NCBI GenBank assembly: GCA_001586965.3
Contig: LUCW03000012.1
Location: forward strand, 1-64,000
DNA from: Sphaeroforma sirkka
Taxonomy: Eukaryota > Opisthokonta > Ichthyosporea > Ichthyophonida
Direction: 5' to 3'
Length of the DNA stretch: 64,000 nt
Part shown: one piece after another, positions 25,560 to 39,900 of the stretch
How the letters are laid out: each line of letters begins with the position of its first letter
How positions within the stretch are numbered: position 1 is the stretch's first letter
Position numbers and translations under genes: made by a program
The notes under the pieces: model-generated
Database searches by the model: none
The model's input: the letters and a program-made list of their open reading frames with translations, nothing else
Told to the model about the DNA's origin: nothing

Positions 25560-26885
25560 AGAGGGTCAACCGGCGTTTGCACAAGCGAGTCCGGCGGAGA
25601 AACAGCGTCGTACGCAACTCACGCAAGCGCAACACGAACAAGGACATCATGGGGCGGCGGACACAGTCCAACAACTTCGTCAGAACGGTCACGTTTGGCC
25701 AGGGGCACTTGAGTTAGCCACAGAAGTTAAGCGGCAATGTGGCACATGTTTGGGACAGGACACACTTCGTAAAGGTTTCCACCCGATGATTAGCATCGAT
25801 GCACGCTACCCGTGGGACCATATTCAAGTGGACTACATCCCGATGCCACTGGAGTCCAGACGCAAGAACAATTATATTCTTCACGTCTTAGACATCGCCA
25901 CAGGCTATTCTATCCTTCGAGCCACACCGGACAAGACAAAGGAAACCACGACACAGACACTCATAGAGATTTTTTTGGCGAACATGGTTTCCCCGTAAAA
26001 TCAAACAGACATGGGGAAGGAGTTCACCAACAAGTTAGTGGAGCTTCTGGTCCAGGAAGTGGGGATGCTACATAAGGTGTCTCCACCATATCGACCCCAA
26101 GTGCTGGGCGCGGCAGAACGACGTCACAAGGAGATTACACGTTCTATTCGACAATGCTGTGAGGCAGTTCCCCTTCGATGGGACGAACGCCTTCCGTTTA
26201 CGATGCTATACCAGAACCTTCGGATATCCGTCGCCATAAGAGTGCACCGTTTAGCGTGTACTTTGGCCGCCGCCATGTTCCGTTCGCCGATTTCACGGAC
26301 GAGTTACCGGATTCTCAGCCGATGACGAATGACACCTGGGCACAACGATTAGACCAGTTACAGGACACTATATTGCCGACCCTCCACCACATTACCAAGA
26401 AGTATACAGGCAAGCTTACGACGACATTTGACCGCCTGCATGCTCACGACTTGGTACATTTCGACGAAGGAGATGTGGTCATGGTACGATCAGAAGGCCG
26501 AACAACGAAGGCTATGCGGCCATTGTTTGGACCATATGTAGTCAAAGCTAGACACGGCCAACGCTACGAGTTAGCGAACAAGGATGGTTCCGCCCCACCA
26601 GAATTCAAGACCAAACCGGTACGGGTGGAACTCCTCCGTTTAGTGCATAGACGCACAGACCCACCAATTAACGAAGACTTATGGACCGAAGGAGGGGTGG
26701 AGTTTCGCCATATTATCACACATCGTACGAATGATGAGACGGGGAAATTAGAATACCTGGTGAGATGGCGAGAAGGCGAACCAACGTGGGAAACAGCAGA
26801 AGCTTTTGATGATGCCAACGATATCGCGGCCTACCACAAAGCTTCGCAGACACGGACACGTAAGCGCCAACGTGCACAAGTCTAA
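25560..26885 (+). pseudogene. Integrase and chromodomain of copy B (broken)
   Basis: Integrase N-terminus with HEQGH and CGTC (the HHCC zinc-binding module), core with IQVDYI, TDMGKEFTN and GAAERRHK carrying the three acidic catalytic positions of the DDE triad, GPY/F module with RPLFGPYVVKA, and a C-terminal chromodomain with LEYLVRWREGEPTWETAEAF at about 26,697-26,885. The copy is broken. Confidence 0.87.
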
Positions 26886-26918
26886 TACTTTATCTTCAAT
26901 ATAACTTTGTTCTCGGAT

Positions 26919-27474
26919 ATCGAGCTCAAGCTCTGGAGCATAAACCAGCAACTCTAGCTCCCGAGTATAAACCAGCCACTCGAGCTCTTGAGTATAAAAG
27001 CAGCGACTCTAGCTCCCGAGTATAAACCAGCAACTCTAGCTCCCGAGTATAAACCAGCCTCTCGAGCTCTTGAGTATAAAAGCAGCGACTCTAGCTCCCG
27101 AGTATAAACCAGCAACTCTAGGCTCCCGAGTATAAACCAGCCTCCTCTCGAGCTATTGAGTATAGTAAAGCAGCGACTCTAGCTCCCGAGTATAAACCAG
27201 CCTCTCGAGCTCTTGAGTATAAAAAAGTAGCGACTCTAGCTCGAAGTATAAACCAGCCTCTAGGCTCTTGAGTATAAAAGCAGCCTAGAGCTAAGCTCCC
27301 GAGTAAAATCGTCAGCGACTCTAGCTCTGTTAAACCAGCAACTCTAGCTCCCGAGTATAAAACCAGCCTCTCGGCTCTTGATTGTACTTGCAGCGACTCT
27401 ATAGTGAGTATAAATGAATGGTAGCTTCACGGAGATTAAACGGTTAGGTCACTCGAGCTCGAGAGGTAAATCAT
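26919..27474 (+). repeat. TATAAA-bearing tandem repeats, 3' UTR of copy B
   Basis: Same 27-29-bp repeat family as in copies A and C with GAGTATAAA in most units and the same alternation of unit types. The right third is degenerate. Confidence 0.85.
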
Positions 27475-27937
27475 AGTACTAGCTCAAACTCCTTATATGC
27501 TGACACAGATGAACAGTAGCTTAGAGTTTCAAACACGACAGCGAAGTACAGTTATGGTGGTCATAGTCTTTGAGACAATGCCATACAGGTCTCTAGGATA
27601 ATGCCAGCATTAGAGGTAAATGCCACAAATACATCTCTATTGAGTTTTGATAAATGTCAGGGTTATGACTTAGCGCTCGACGGTTTCTGCCAGCACAATG
27701 CTCACGACGGGTCGCTCGAGCACGTCAATGCTTAGCACATATGCCAGCTGACTCAGATGACTAGTAGCTCTGAGGATAATGCCAGCACGATGGCTTCAGT
27801 CTCGAGGATAAATGCCAGCACAATGCTCTAGCTCTCGAGGATAAATGCCAGCACAATGCTTTACAGTATAGTCATAAATAATCAGCACTGGGTGCTCTTT
27901 TGCTGGGATAGTGGCGGTGCCAGTACAATGGTTCAGT
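27475..27937 (+). other. Degenerate 3' UTR tail of copy B
   Basis: Contains the second, 33-bp family of repeats (AGGATAAATGCCAGCACAATG core), clearest at about 27,765-27,862, mixed with rearranged unique 3' UTR sequence. A piece at 27,550-27,569 (GTTATGGTGG, TCATAGT) looks like satellite. The tail ends at GGTTCAGTTTT and is followed at once by satellite. Confidence 0.65.
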
Positions 27938-30900
27938 TTTAGAGTTATGGTCAGTCATAGTATTAGAGTCTAGTAGGGTCATAGTATTAGAGTTATGATT
28001 ATAGTTTAGGTTTGGTAGTATCATAGTATTATCAGTTATGGTACTGGTCATAGTATTAGAGTTATGGTAGGGTCATAGTATTAGAGTTATGGTAGGGTCA
28101 TTAGTATTAGAGTTATGGTGGTACATAGTATTAGAGTTATGGTAAGTCATCATTTAGAGAGTTATGGTATTAGTCATAGTATTAGAGTTATGGTAGGGTC
28201 ATAGTATTAGAGTTATGGTAGGGTCATAGTATTAGAGTTATGGTAGGGTCATAGTATTAGAGTTATGGTAGGGTCATAGTATTAGAGTTATGGTAGGGTC
28301 ATAGTATTAGAGTTATGGTAGGGTCATAGTATTAGAGTTATGGTAGGGTCATAGTATTAGAGTTATGGTAGGGTCATAGTATTAGAGTTATGGTAGGGTC
28401 ATAGTATTAGAGTTATGGTAGGTCATAGTATTAGAGTTATGGTAGGGTCATAGTATTAGAGTTATGGTAGGGTCATAGTATTAGAGTTATGGTAGGGTCA
28501 TAGTATTAGAGTTATGGTAGGGTCATAGTATTAGAGTTATGGTAGGGTCATAGTATTAGAGTTATGGTAGGGTCATAGTATTAGAGTTATGGTAGGGTCA
28601 TAGTATTAGAGTTATGGTAGAGGTCATAGTATTAGAGTTATGGTAGGGTCATAGTATTAGAGTTATGGTAGGGTCATAGTATTAGAGTTATGGTAGGGTC
28701 ATAGTATTAGAGTTATGGTAGGGTCATAGTATTAGAGTTATGGTAGGGTCATAGTATTAGAGTTATGGTAGGGTCATAGTATTAGAGTTATGGTAGGGTC
28801 ATAGTATTAGAGTTATGGTAGGGTCATAGTATTAGAGTTATGGTAGAGGTCATAGTATTAGAGTTATGGTAGGGTCATAGTATTAGAGTTATGGTAGGGT
28901 CATAGTATTAGAGTTATGGTAGGGTCATAGTATTAGAGTTATGGTAGGGTCATAGTATTAGAGTTATGGTAGGGTCATAGTATTAGAGTTATGGTAGGGT
29001 CATAGTATTAGAGTTATGGTAGGGTCATAGTATTAGAGTTATGGTAGGGTCATAGTATTAGGTAGTTATGGTAGGGTCATAGTATTAGAGTTATGGTAGG
29101 GTCATAGTATTAGAGTTATGGTAGGGTCATAGTATTAGAGTTATGGTAGGGTCATAGTATTAGAGTTATGGTAGGGTCATAGTATTAGAGTTATGGTAGG
29201 GTCATAGTATTAGAGTTATGGTAGGGTCATAGTATTAGAGTTATGGTAGGGTCATAGTATTAGAGTTATGGTAGAGGTCATAGTATTAGAGTTATGGTAG
29301 GGTCATAGTATTAGAGTTATGGTAGGGTCATAGTATTAGAGTTATGGTAGGGTCATAGTATTAGAGAGTTATGGTAGGGTCATAGTATTAGAGTTATGGT
29401 AGGGTCATAGTATTAGAGTTATGGTAGGGTCATAGTATTAGAGTTATGGTAGGGTCATAGTATTAGAGTTATGGTAGGGTCATAGTATTAGAGAGTTATG
29501 GTAGGGTCATAGTATTAGAGTTATATGGTACGGTCATAGTATTAGAGTTATGGTAGGGTCATAGTATTAGAGTTATGGTAGGGTCATAGTATTAGAGTTA
29601 TGGTAGGGTCATAGTATTAGAGTTGTTATGGTAGGGTCATAGTATTAGAGTTATGGTAGGGTCATAGTATTAGAGTTATGGTAGGGTCATAGTATTAGAG
29701 TTATGGTAGGGTCATAGTATTAGAGTTATGGTAGGGTCATAGTATTAGAGTTATGGTAGGGTCATAGTATTAGAGTTATGGTAGGGTCATAGTATTAGAG
29801 TTATGGTAGGGTCATAGTATTAGAGTTATGGTAGGGTCATAGTATTAGAGTTATGGTAGGGTCATAGTATTAGAGTTATGGTAGGGTCATAGTATTAGAG
29901 TTATGGTAGGGTCATAGTATTAGAGTTATGGTAGGGTCATAGTATTAGAGTTATGGTAGGGTCATAGTATTAGAGTTATGGTAGGGTCATAGTATTAGAG
30001 TTATGGTAGGGTCATAGTATTAGAGTTATGGTAGGGTCATCATAGTATTAGAGTTATGGTAGAGGTCATAGTATTAGAGTTATGGTAGGGTCATAGTATT
30101 AGAGTTATAGTAGGGTCATAGTATTAGAGTTTATGGTAGGGTCATAGTATTAGAGTTATGGTAGGGTCATAGTATTAGAGTTATGGTAGGGTCATAGTAT
30201 TAGAGTTATGGTAGGGTCATAGTATTAGAGTTATGGTAGGGTCATAGTATTAGAGTTATGGTAGGGTCATAGTATTAGAGTTTATGGTAGGGTCATAGTA
30301 TTAGAGTTATGGTACGGTCATAGTATTAGAGTTATGGTAGGGTCATAGTATTAGAGTTATGGTACGGTCATAGTATTAGAGTTTATGGTACGGTCATAGT
30401 ATTAGAGTTATGGTAGGGTCATAGTATTAGAGTTATGGTAGGGTCATAGTATTAGAGTTATGGTAGGGTCATAGTATTAGAGTTATGGTAGGGTCATAGT
30501 ATTAGAGTTATGGTAGGGTCATAGTATTAGAGTTATGGTAGGGTCATAGTATTAGAGTTATGGTAGGGTCATAGTATTAGAGTTATGGTAGGGTCATAGT
30601 ATTAGAGTTATGGTAGGGTCATAGTATTAGAGTTATGGTAGGGTCATAGTATTAGAGTTATGGTAGGGTCATCGTATTAGAGTTATGGTAGGGTCATAGT
30701 ATTAGAGTTATGGTAGGGTCAAAGTATTAGAGTTATAGTAGGGTCATAGTATTAGAGTTATGGTAGGGTCATAGTATTAGAGAGTTATGGTAGGGTCATA
30801 GTATTAGAGTTATGGTAGGGTCATAGTATTAGAGTTATGGTAGGGTCATAGTATTAGAGTTATGGTAGGGTCATAGTATTAGAGTTATGGTAGGGTCATA

Positions 30901-33900
30901 GTATTAGAGTTATGGTAGGGTCATAGTATTAGAGTTATGGTAGGGTCATAGTATTAGAGTTATGGTAGTCATAGTATTAGAGTTATGGTAGGGTCATATA
31001 TTAGAGTTATGGTAGAGGTCATAGTATTAGAGTTATGGTAGGGTCATAGTAGTATTAGAGTTATGGTACGGTCATAGTATTAGAGTTATGGTAGGGTCAT
31101 AGTATTAGAGTTATGGTAGGGTCATAGTATTAGAGTTATGGTAGGGTCATAGTATTAGAGTTATGGTAGGGTCATAGTATTAGAGTTATGGTAGGGTCAT
31201 AGTATTAGAGTTATGGTAGGGTCATAGTATTAGAGTTATGGTAGGGTCATAGTATTAGAGTTATGGTAGGGTCATAGTATTAGAGTTATGGTAGTCATAG
31301 TATTAGAGTTATGGTAGGGTCATAGTATTAGAGTTATGGTAGGGTCATAGTATTAGAGTTATGGTAGGGTCATAGTATTAGAGTTATGGTAGGGTCATAG
31401 TATTAGAGTTATGGTAGGGTCATAGTATTAGAGTTATGGTAGGGTCATAGTATTAGAGTTATGGTAGGGTCATAGTATTAGAGTTATGGTAGGGTCATAG
31501 TATTAGAGTTATGGTAGGGTCATAGTATTAGAGTTATGGTAGGGTCATAGTATTAGAGTTATGGTAGGGTCATAGTATTAGAGTTATGGTAGGGTCATAG
31601 TATTAGAGTTATGGTAGGGTCATAGTATTAGAGTTATGGTAGGGTCATAGTATTAGAGTTATGGTAGAGGTCATAGTATTAGAGTTATGGTAGAGGTCAT
31701 AGTATTAGAGTTATGGTAGGGTCATAGTATTAGAGTTATGGTAGGGTCATAGTATTAGAGTTATGGTAGGGTCATAGGTCATGGTAGTCATAGTATTAGA
31801 GTTATGGTAGGTCATAGTATTAGAGTTATGGTAGAGGTCATAGTATTAGAGTTATGGTAGGGTCATAGTATTAGAGAGTTATGGTACGGTCATAGTATTA
31901 GAGTTATGGTAGGGTCATAGTATTAGAGTTATGGTAGGGTCATAGTATTAGAGTTATGGTAGGGTCATAGTATTAGAGTTATGGTAGAGGTCATAGTATT
32001 TAGAGTTATGGTAGGGTCATAGTATTAGAGTTATAGTAGGGTCATAGTATTAGAGTTATGGTAGGGTCATAGTATTAGAGTTATGGTAGGGTCATAGTAT
32101 TAGAGTTATGGTAGGGTCATAGTATTAGAGTTATGGTAGGGTCATAGTATTAGAGTTATGGTAGGGTCATAGTATTAGAGAGTTATGGTAGGGTCATAGT
32201 ATTAGAGTTATGGTAGGGTCATAGTATTAGAGTTATGGTAGGGTCATAGTATTAGAGTTATGGTAGGGTCATAGTATTAGAGTTATGGTAGGGTCATAGT
32301 ATTAGAGTTATGGTAGGGTCATAGTATTAGAGTTATGGTAGAGGTCATAGTATTAGAGTTATGGTAGGGTCATAGTATTAGAGTTATGGTAGGGTCATAG
32401 TATTAGAGTTATGGTAGGGTCATAGTATTAGAGTTATGGTAGAGGTCATAGTATTAGAGTTATGGTAGGGTCATAGTATTAGAGTTATGGTAGGGTCATA
32501 GTATTAGAGTTATGGTAGGGTCATAGTATTAGAGTTATGGTAGGGTCATAGTATTAGAGTTATGGTAGGGTCATAGTATTAGAGTTATGGTAGAGGTCAT
32601 AGTATTAGAGTTATGGTAGGGTCATAGTATTAGAGTTATGGTAGGGTCATAGTATTAGAGTTATGGTAGGGTCATAGTATTAGAGTTATGGTAGGGTCAT
32701 AGTATTAGAGTTATGGTAGGTCATAGTATTAGAGTTATGGTAGGGTCATAGTATTAGAGTTATGGTAGGGTCATAGTATTAGAGTTATGGTAGGGTCATA
32801 GTATTAGAGTTATGGTAGGGTCATAGTATTAGAGTTATGGTAGGGTCATAGTATTAGAGTTATGGTAGGGTCATAGTATTAGAGTTATGGTAGGGTCATA
32901 GTATTATAGTTATGGTAGGGTCATAGTATTAGAGTTATGGTAGGGTCATAGTATTAGAGTTATGGTAGGGTCATAGTATTAGAGTTATGGTAGGGTCATA
33001 GTATTAGAGTTATGGTAGGGTCATAGTATTAGAGTTATGGTAGGGTCAGTAGTATTAGAGTTATGGTAGGGTCATAGTATTAGAGTTATGGTAGGGTCAT
33101 AGTATTAGAGTTATGGTACGGTCATAGTATTAGAGTTATGGTAGGGTCATAGTAGTATTAGAGTTATAGAGTTATGGTAGAGGTCATAGTATTTAGAGTT
33201 ATGGTAGGGTCATAGTATTAGAGTTATGGTAGGGTCATAGTATTAGAGTTATGGTAGGGTCATAGTATTAGAGTTATGGTAGGGTCATAGTATTAGAGTT
33301 ATGGTAGGGTCATAGTATTAGAGTTATGGTAGGGTCATAGTATTAGAGTTATGGTAGGGTCATAGTATTAGAGTTATGGTAGGGTCATAGTATTAGAGTT
33401 ATGGTAGGGTCATAGTATTAGAGTTATGGTAGGGTCATAGTATTAGAGTTATGGTAGGGTCATCATAGTATTAGAGTTATGGTAGGGTCATAGTATTAGA
33501 GTTATGGTAGGGTCATAGTATTAGAGTTATGGTACGGTCATAGTATTAGAGTTATGGTAGGGTCATAGTATTAGAGTTATGGTAGGGTCATAGTATTAGA
33601 GTTATGGTAGGGTCATAGTATTAGAGTTATGGTAGGGTCATAGTATTAGAGTTATGGTAGGGTCATAGTATTAGAGTTATGGTAGGGTCATAGTATTAGA
33701 GTTATGGTAGGGTCATAGTATTAGAGTTATGGTAGGGTCATAGTATTAGAGTTATGGTAGGGTCATAGTATTAGAGTTATGGTAGAGGTCATAGTAGTAT
33801 TAGAGTTATGGTAGGGTCATAGTATTAGAGTTATGGTAGGTCATAGTATTAGAGTTATGGTAGGGTCATAGTATAGAGAGTTATGGTAGGGTCATAGTAT

Positions 33901-36900
33901 TAGAGTTATGGTAGGGTCATAGTATTAGAGTTATGGTAGGGTCATAGTATTATTATGGTAGAGTCATAGTATTGAGTAGGGTCATAGTATTAGAGTTATG
34001 GTAGGGTCATAGTATTAGAGTTATGGTACGGTCATAGTATTAGAGTTATGGTAGGGTCATAGTATTAGAGTTATGGTAGGGTCATAGTATTAGAGTTATG
34101 GTAGGGTCATAGTAGTAGGAGTATTATAGGTCATAGTATTAGTTATGGTAGGGTCATAGTATTAGAGTTATGGTAGGGTCATAGTATTAGAGTTATGGTA
34201 GGGTCATAGTATTAGAGTTATGGTAGGGTCATAGTATTAGAGTTATGGTAGGGTCATAGTATTAGAGTTATGGTAGGGTCATAGTATTAGAGTTATGGTA
34301 GGGTCATAGTATTAGAGTTATGGTAGGGTCATAGTATTAGAGTTATGGTAGGGTCATAGTATTAGAGTTATGGTAGGGTCATAGTATTAGAGTTATGGTA
34401 GGGTCATAGTATTAGAGTTATGGTAGGGTCATAGTATTAGAGTTATGGTAGGGTCATAGTATTATTAGTTATGGTAGGGTCATAGTATTTAGAGTTATGG
34501 TAGGGTCATAGTATTAGAGTTATGGTAGGGTCATAGTATTAGAGTTATGGTAGGAGTCATAGTATTAGAGTTATGGTAGAGTCATAGTATTAGAAGTTAT
34601 GGTAGGGTCATAGTATTAGATTATGGTAGGGTCATAGTATTAGAGTTATGGTAGGGTCATAGTATTAGAGTTATGGTAGGGTCATAGTATTAGAGTTATG
34701 GTAGGGTCATAGTATTAGAGTTATGGTAGGTCATAGTATTAGAGTTATGGTAGAGGTCATAGTATTAGAGTTATGGTAGGGTCATAGTATTAGAGTTATG
34801 GTAGGGTCATAGTATTAGAGTTATGGTAGGGTCATAGTATTAGCAAGTTATGGTAGGGTCATAGTATTAGAGTTATGGTAGGGTCATAGTATTAGAGTTT
34901 ATGGTAGGGTCATAGTATTAGAGTTATGGTAGGGTCATAGTATTAGAGTTATGGTAGGGTCATAGTATTAGAGTTATATGGTAGGGTCATAGTATTAGAG
35001 TTATGGTAGGGTCATAGTATATTAGAGTTATGGTAGGGTCATAGTATTAGAGTTATGGTAGGGTCATAGTATTAGAGTTATGGTAGGGTCATAGTATTAG
35101 AGTTATGGTAGGGTCATAGTATTAGAGTTATGGTAGGGTCATAGTATTATTAGAGTTATGGTAGGGTCATAGTATTAGAGTTATGGTAGGGTCATAGTAT
35201 TAGAGTTATGGTAGGGTCATAGTATTAGAGTTATGGTAGGGTCATAGTATTAGAGTTATGGTAGGGTCATAGTATTAGAGTTATGGTAGGGTCATAGTAT
35301 TAGAGTTATGGTAGGGTCATAGTATTAGAGTTATGGTAGGGTCAGTAGTATTAGAGTTATGGTAGGGTCATAGTATTAGAGTTATGGTAGGGTCATAGTA
35401 TTAGAGTTATGGTAGGGTCATAGTATTAGAGTTATGGTAGGGTCATAGTATTAGAGTTATGGTAGGGTCATAGTATTAGAGTTATGGTAGTAGGTCATAG
35501 TATTAGAGAGTTATGGTAGGGTCATAGTATTAGAGTTATGGTAGGGTCATAGTATTAGAGTTATGGTAGGTCATAGTATTAGAGTTATGGTAGGGTCATA
35601 GTATTAGAGTTATGGTAGGGTCATAGTATTAGAGTTATGGTAGGGTCATAGTATTAGAGTTATGGTAGGGTCATAGTATTAGAGTTATGGTAGGGTCATA
35701 GTATATTAGAGTTATGGTAGGGTCATAGTATTAGAGTTATGGTAGGGTCATAGTATTAGAGTTATGGTAGAGGTCATAGTATTAGAGTTATGGTAGGGTC
35801 ATAGTATTAGAGTTATGGTAGGTCATAGTATTAGAGTTATGGTAGGGTCATAGTATTAGAGTTATGGTAGGGTCATAGTATTAGAGTTATGGTAGGGTCA
35901 TAGTATTAGAGTTATGGTAGGGTCATAGTATTAGAGTTATGGTAGGGTCATAGTATTAGAGTTATGGTAGGGTCATAGTATTAGAGTTATGGTAGGGTCA
36001 TAGTATTAGAGTTATGGTAGGGTCATAGTATTAGAGTTATGGTAGGGTCATAGTATTAGAGTTATGGTAGGGTCATAGTATTAGAAGTTATGGTAGGGTC
36101 ATAGTATTAGAGTTATGGTAGGGTCATAGTATTAGAGTTATGGTAGGGTCATAGTATTAGAGTTATGGTAGGGTCATAGTATTAGAGTTATGGTAGGGTC
36201 ATAGTATTAGAGTTATGGTAGGGTCATAGTATTAGAGTTATGGTAGAGGTCATAGTATTAGAGTTAGTACGGTATAGTAGTAGAGTTATGGTAGGGTCAT
36301 AGTATTAGAGTTATGGTAGGGTCATAGTATTAGAGTTATGGTAGGGTCATAGTATTAGAGAGTTATGGTAGGGTCATAGTATTAGAGTTATGGTAGGGTC
36401 ATAGTATTAGAGTTATGGTAGGGTCATAGTATTAGAGTTATGGTAGGGTCATAGTATTAGAGTTATGGTACGGTCATAGTATTAGAGTTATGGTAGGGTC
36501 ATAGTATTAGAGTTATGGTAGGGTCATAGTATTATTAGAGTTATGGTAGAGTCATAGTATTAGAGTTATGGTAGGGTCATAGTATTAGAGTTATGGTAGG
36601 GTCATAGTATTAGAGTTATGGTAGGAGTCATAGTATTAGAGTTATGGTAGGGTCATAGTATTAGAGTTATGGTAGGGTCATAGTATTAGAGTTATGGTAG
36701 GGTCATTATTAGAGTTATGGTAGGGTCATAGTATTAGAGTTATGGTAGGGTCATAGTATTAGAGTTATGGTAGGGTCATAGTAGTATTAGAGTTATGGTA
36801 GGGTCATAGTATTAGAGAGTTATGGTAGGGTCATAGTATTAGAGTTATGGTAGGGTCATAGTATTAGAGTTATGGTAGGGTCATAGTATTAGAGAGTTAT

Positions 36901-39900
36901 GGTAGGGTCATAGTATTAGAGTTATGGTAGGGTCATAGTATTAGAGTTATGGTAGGGTCATAGTATTAGAGTTATGGTAGAGGTCATAGTATTAGAGTTA
37001 TGGTAGAGGTCATAGTATTAGAGTTATGGTAGGGTCATAGTATTAGAGTTATGGTAGGGTCATAGTATTAGAGTTATGGTAGGGTCATAGTATTAGAGTT
37101 ATGGTAGGGTCATAGTATTAGAGTTATGGTAGGGTCATAGTATTAGAGTTATGGTAGGGTCATAGTATTAGAGTTATGGTAGGGTCATAGTATTAGAGTT
37201 ATGGTAGAGGTCATAGTATATTAGAGTTATGGTAGGAGTCATAGTATTAGAGTTATGGTAGGAGTCATAGTATTAGAGTTATGGTAGGGTCATAGTATTA
37301 GAGTTATGGTAGAGGTCATAGTATTAGAGTTATGGTAGGGTCATAGTATTAGAGTTATGGTAGGGTCATAGTATTAGAGTTATGGTAGGGGTCATAGTAT
37401 TAGAGTTATGGTAGGTCATAGTAGTAGTATTAGAGTTATGGTAGGGTCATAGTATTAGAGTTATGGTAGGGTCATAGTATTAGAGTTATGGTAGGGTCAT
37501 AGTATTAGAGTTATGGTAGGGTCATAGTATTAGAGTTAGTTATGGTAGGGTCATAGTATTAGAGTTATGGTAGGGTCATAGTATTAGAGTTATAGTAGAG
37601 GGTCATAGTATTAGAGTTATGGTAGGGTCATAGTATTAGAGTTATGGTAGGGTCATAGTATTAGAGTTATGGTAGAGGTCATAGTATTAGAGTTATGGTA
37701 GGGTCATAGTATTAGAGTTATGGTAGGGTCATAGTATTAGAGTTATATGGTAGGGTCATAGTATTAGAGTTATGGTAGGGTCATAGTATTAGAGTTATGG
37801 TAGGGTCATAGTATTAGAGTTATGGTAGGGTCATAGTATTAGAGTTATGGTAGGGTCATAGTATTAGAGTTATGGTAGGGTCATAGTATTAGAGTTATGG
37901 TAGGGTCATAGTATTAGAGTTATGGTAGGGTCATAGTATAGAGTTATAGAGTTATGGTAGGTCATAGTATTAGAGTTATGGTAGGTCATAGTATTAGAGT
38001 TATGGTAGGGTCATAGTATTAGAGTTATGGTAGGGTCATAGTATTAGAGTTATGGTAGGGTCATAGTATTAGAGTTATGGTAGGGTCATAGTATTAGACT
38101 TATGGTAGGGTCATAGTATTAGAGTTATGGTAGGGTCATAGTATTAGAGTTATGGTAGGGTCATAGTATTAGAGTTATGGTAGGGTCATAGTATTAGAGT
38201 TATGGTAGGGTCATAGTATTAGAGTTATGGTAGAGGTCATAGTATTAGAGTTATGGTAGGGTCATAGTATTAGAGTTATGGTAGGGTCATAGTATTAGAG
38301 TTATGGTAGGGTCATAGTATTAGAGTTATGGTAGGGTCATAGTATTAGAGTTATGGTAGGGTCATAGTATTAGAGTTATGGTAGGGTCATAGTATTAGAG
38401 TTATGGTAGAGGTCATAGTATTAGAGTTATGGTAGGGTCATAGTATTAGAGTTATGGTAGGTCAGTCATAGTATTAGAGTTATGGTAGGGTCATAGTATT
38501 AGAGTTATGGTAGGGTCATAGTATTAGAAGTTATGGTAGAGGTCATAGTATTAGAGTTATGGTAGGGTCATAGTATTAGAGTTATATGGTAGGTCATAGT
38601 ATTAGAGTTATGGTAGTCATAGTATTAGAGTTATGGTAGGTCATAGTATTAGAGTTATGGTAGGGTCATAGTATTAGAGTTATGGTAGGGTCATAGTATT
38701 AGAGTTATGGTAGGGTCATAGTATTAGAGTTATGGTAGGGTCATAGTATTAGAGTTATGGTAGGGTCATAGTAGTAGTTATAGTAGTTAGTGGTAGAGTC
38801 ATAGTAGGGTCATAGTAGAGAGTTATGGTAGGAGGTCATAGTATTAGAGTTATGGTAGGGTCATAGTATTAGAGTTATGGTAGGGTCATAGTATTAGAGT
38901 TATGGTAGGGTCATAGTATTAGAGTTATGGTAGGGTCATAGTATTAGAGTTATGGTAGGGTCATAGTATTAGAGTTATGGTAGGGTTATAGTAGTTAGAG
39001 TTATGGTAGTAGGTCATAGTATTAGAGTTATGGTAGGGTCATAGTATTAGAGTTATGGTAGGGGTCATAGTATTAGAGTTATGGTAGGGTCATAGTATTA
39101 GAGTTATGGTAGGGTCATAGTATTAGAGTTATGGTAGGGTCATAGTATTAGAGTTATGGTAGGGTCATAGTATTAGAGTTATGGTAGGGTCATAGTATTA
39201 GAGTTATGGTAGGGTCATAGTATTTAGAGTTATGGTAGGGTCATAGTATTAGAGTTATGGTAGGGTCATAGTATTAGAGTTATGGTAGGGTCATAGTATT
39301 AGAGTTATGGTAGGGTCATAGTATTAGAGTTATGGTAGGGTCATAGTATTAGAGAGTTATGGTAGGTCATAGTATTAGAGTTATGGTAGGGTCATAGTAT
39401 TAGAAGTTATGGTAGGGTCATAGTATTAGAGTTATGGTAGGGTCATAGTATTAGAGTTATGGTAGGGTCATAGTATTAGAGTTATGGTAGGGTCATAGTA
39501 TTAGAGTTATGGTAGGGTCATAGTATTAGAGTTATGGTAGGGTCATAGTATTAGAGTTATGGTAGGTCATAGTATTAGAGTTTATGGTAGGGTCATAGTA
39601 TTAGAGTTATGGTAGGGTCATAGTATTAGAGTTATGGTAGGGTCATAGTATTAGAGTTATGGTCATAGTATTATTAGAGTTATGGTAGGGTCATAGTATT
39701 AGAGTTATGGTAGGGTCATAGTATTAGAGTTATGGTAGGGTCATAGTATTAGAGTTATGGTAGGGTCATAGTATTAGAGTTATGGTAGGGTCATAGTATT
39801 AGAGTTATGGTAGGGTCATAGTATTAGAGTTATGGTAGGGTCATAGTATTAGAGTTATGGTAGGGTCATAGTATTAGAGAGTTATGGTAGGGTCATAGTA

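Larger units (their letters stand above)
22613..27937 (+). mobile_element. Ty3/Gypsy chromovirus, copy B (broken, partial)
   Basis: Second copy of the same element, head to tail with copy A and on the same strand. Parts present: a 3' portion of gag, protease, some reverse transcriptase, RNase H, Dam-like domain, integrase, chromodomain and the 3' untranslated repeats. No LTR is seen at either end: the left end abuts copy A and the right end passes into satellite at about 27,937. Broken, with about a dozen breaks. Nearly identical to copies A and C where they align, so recent. Confidence 0.88.
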
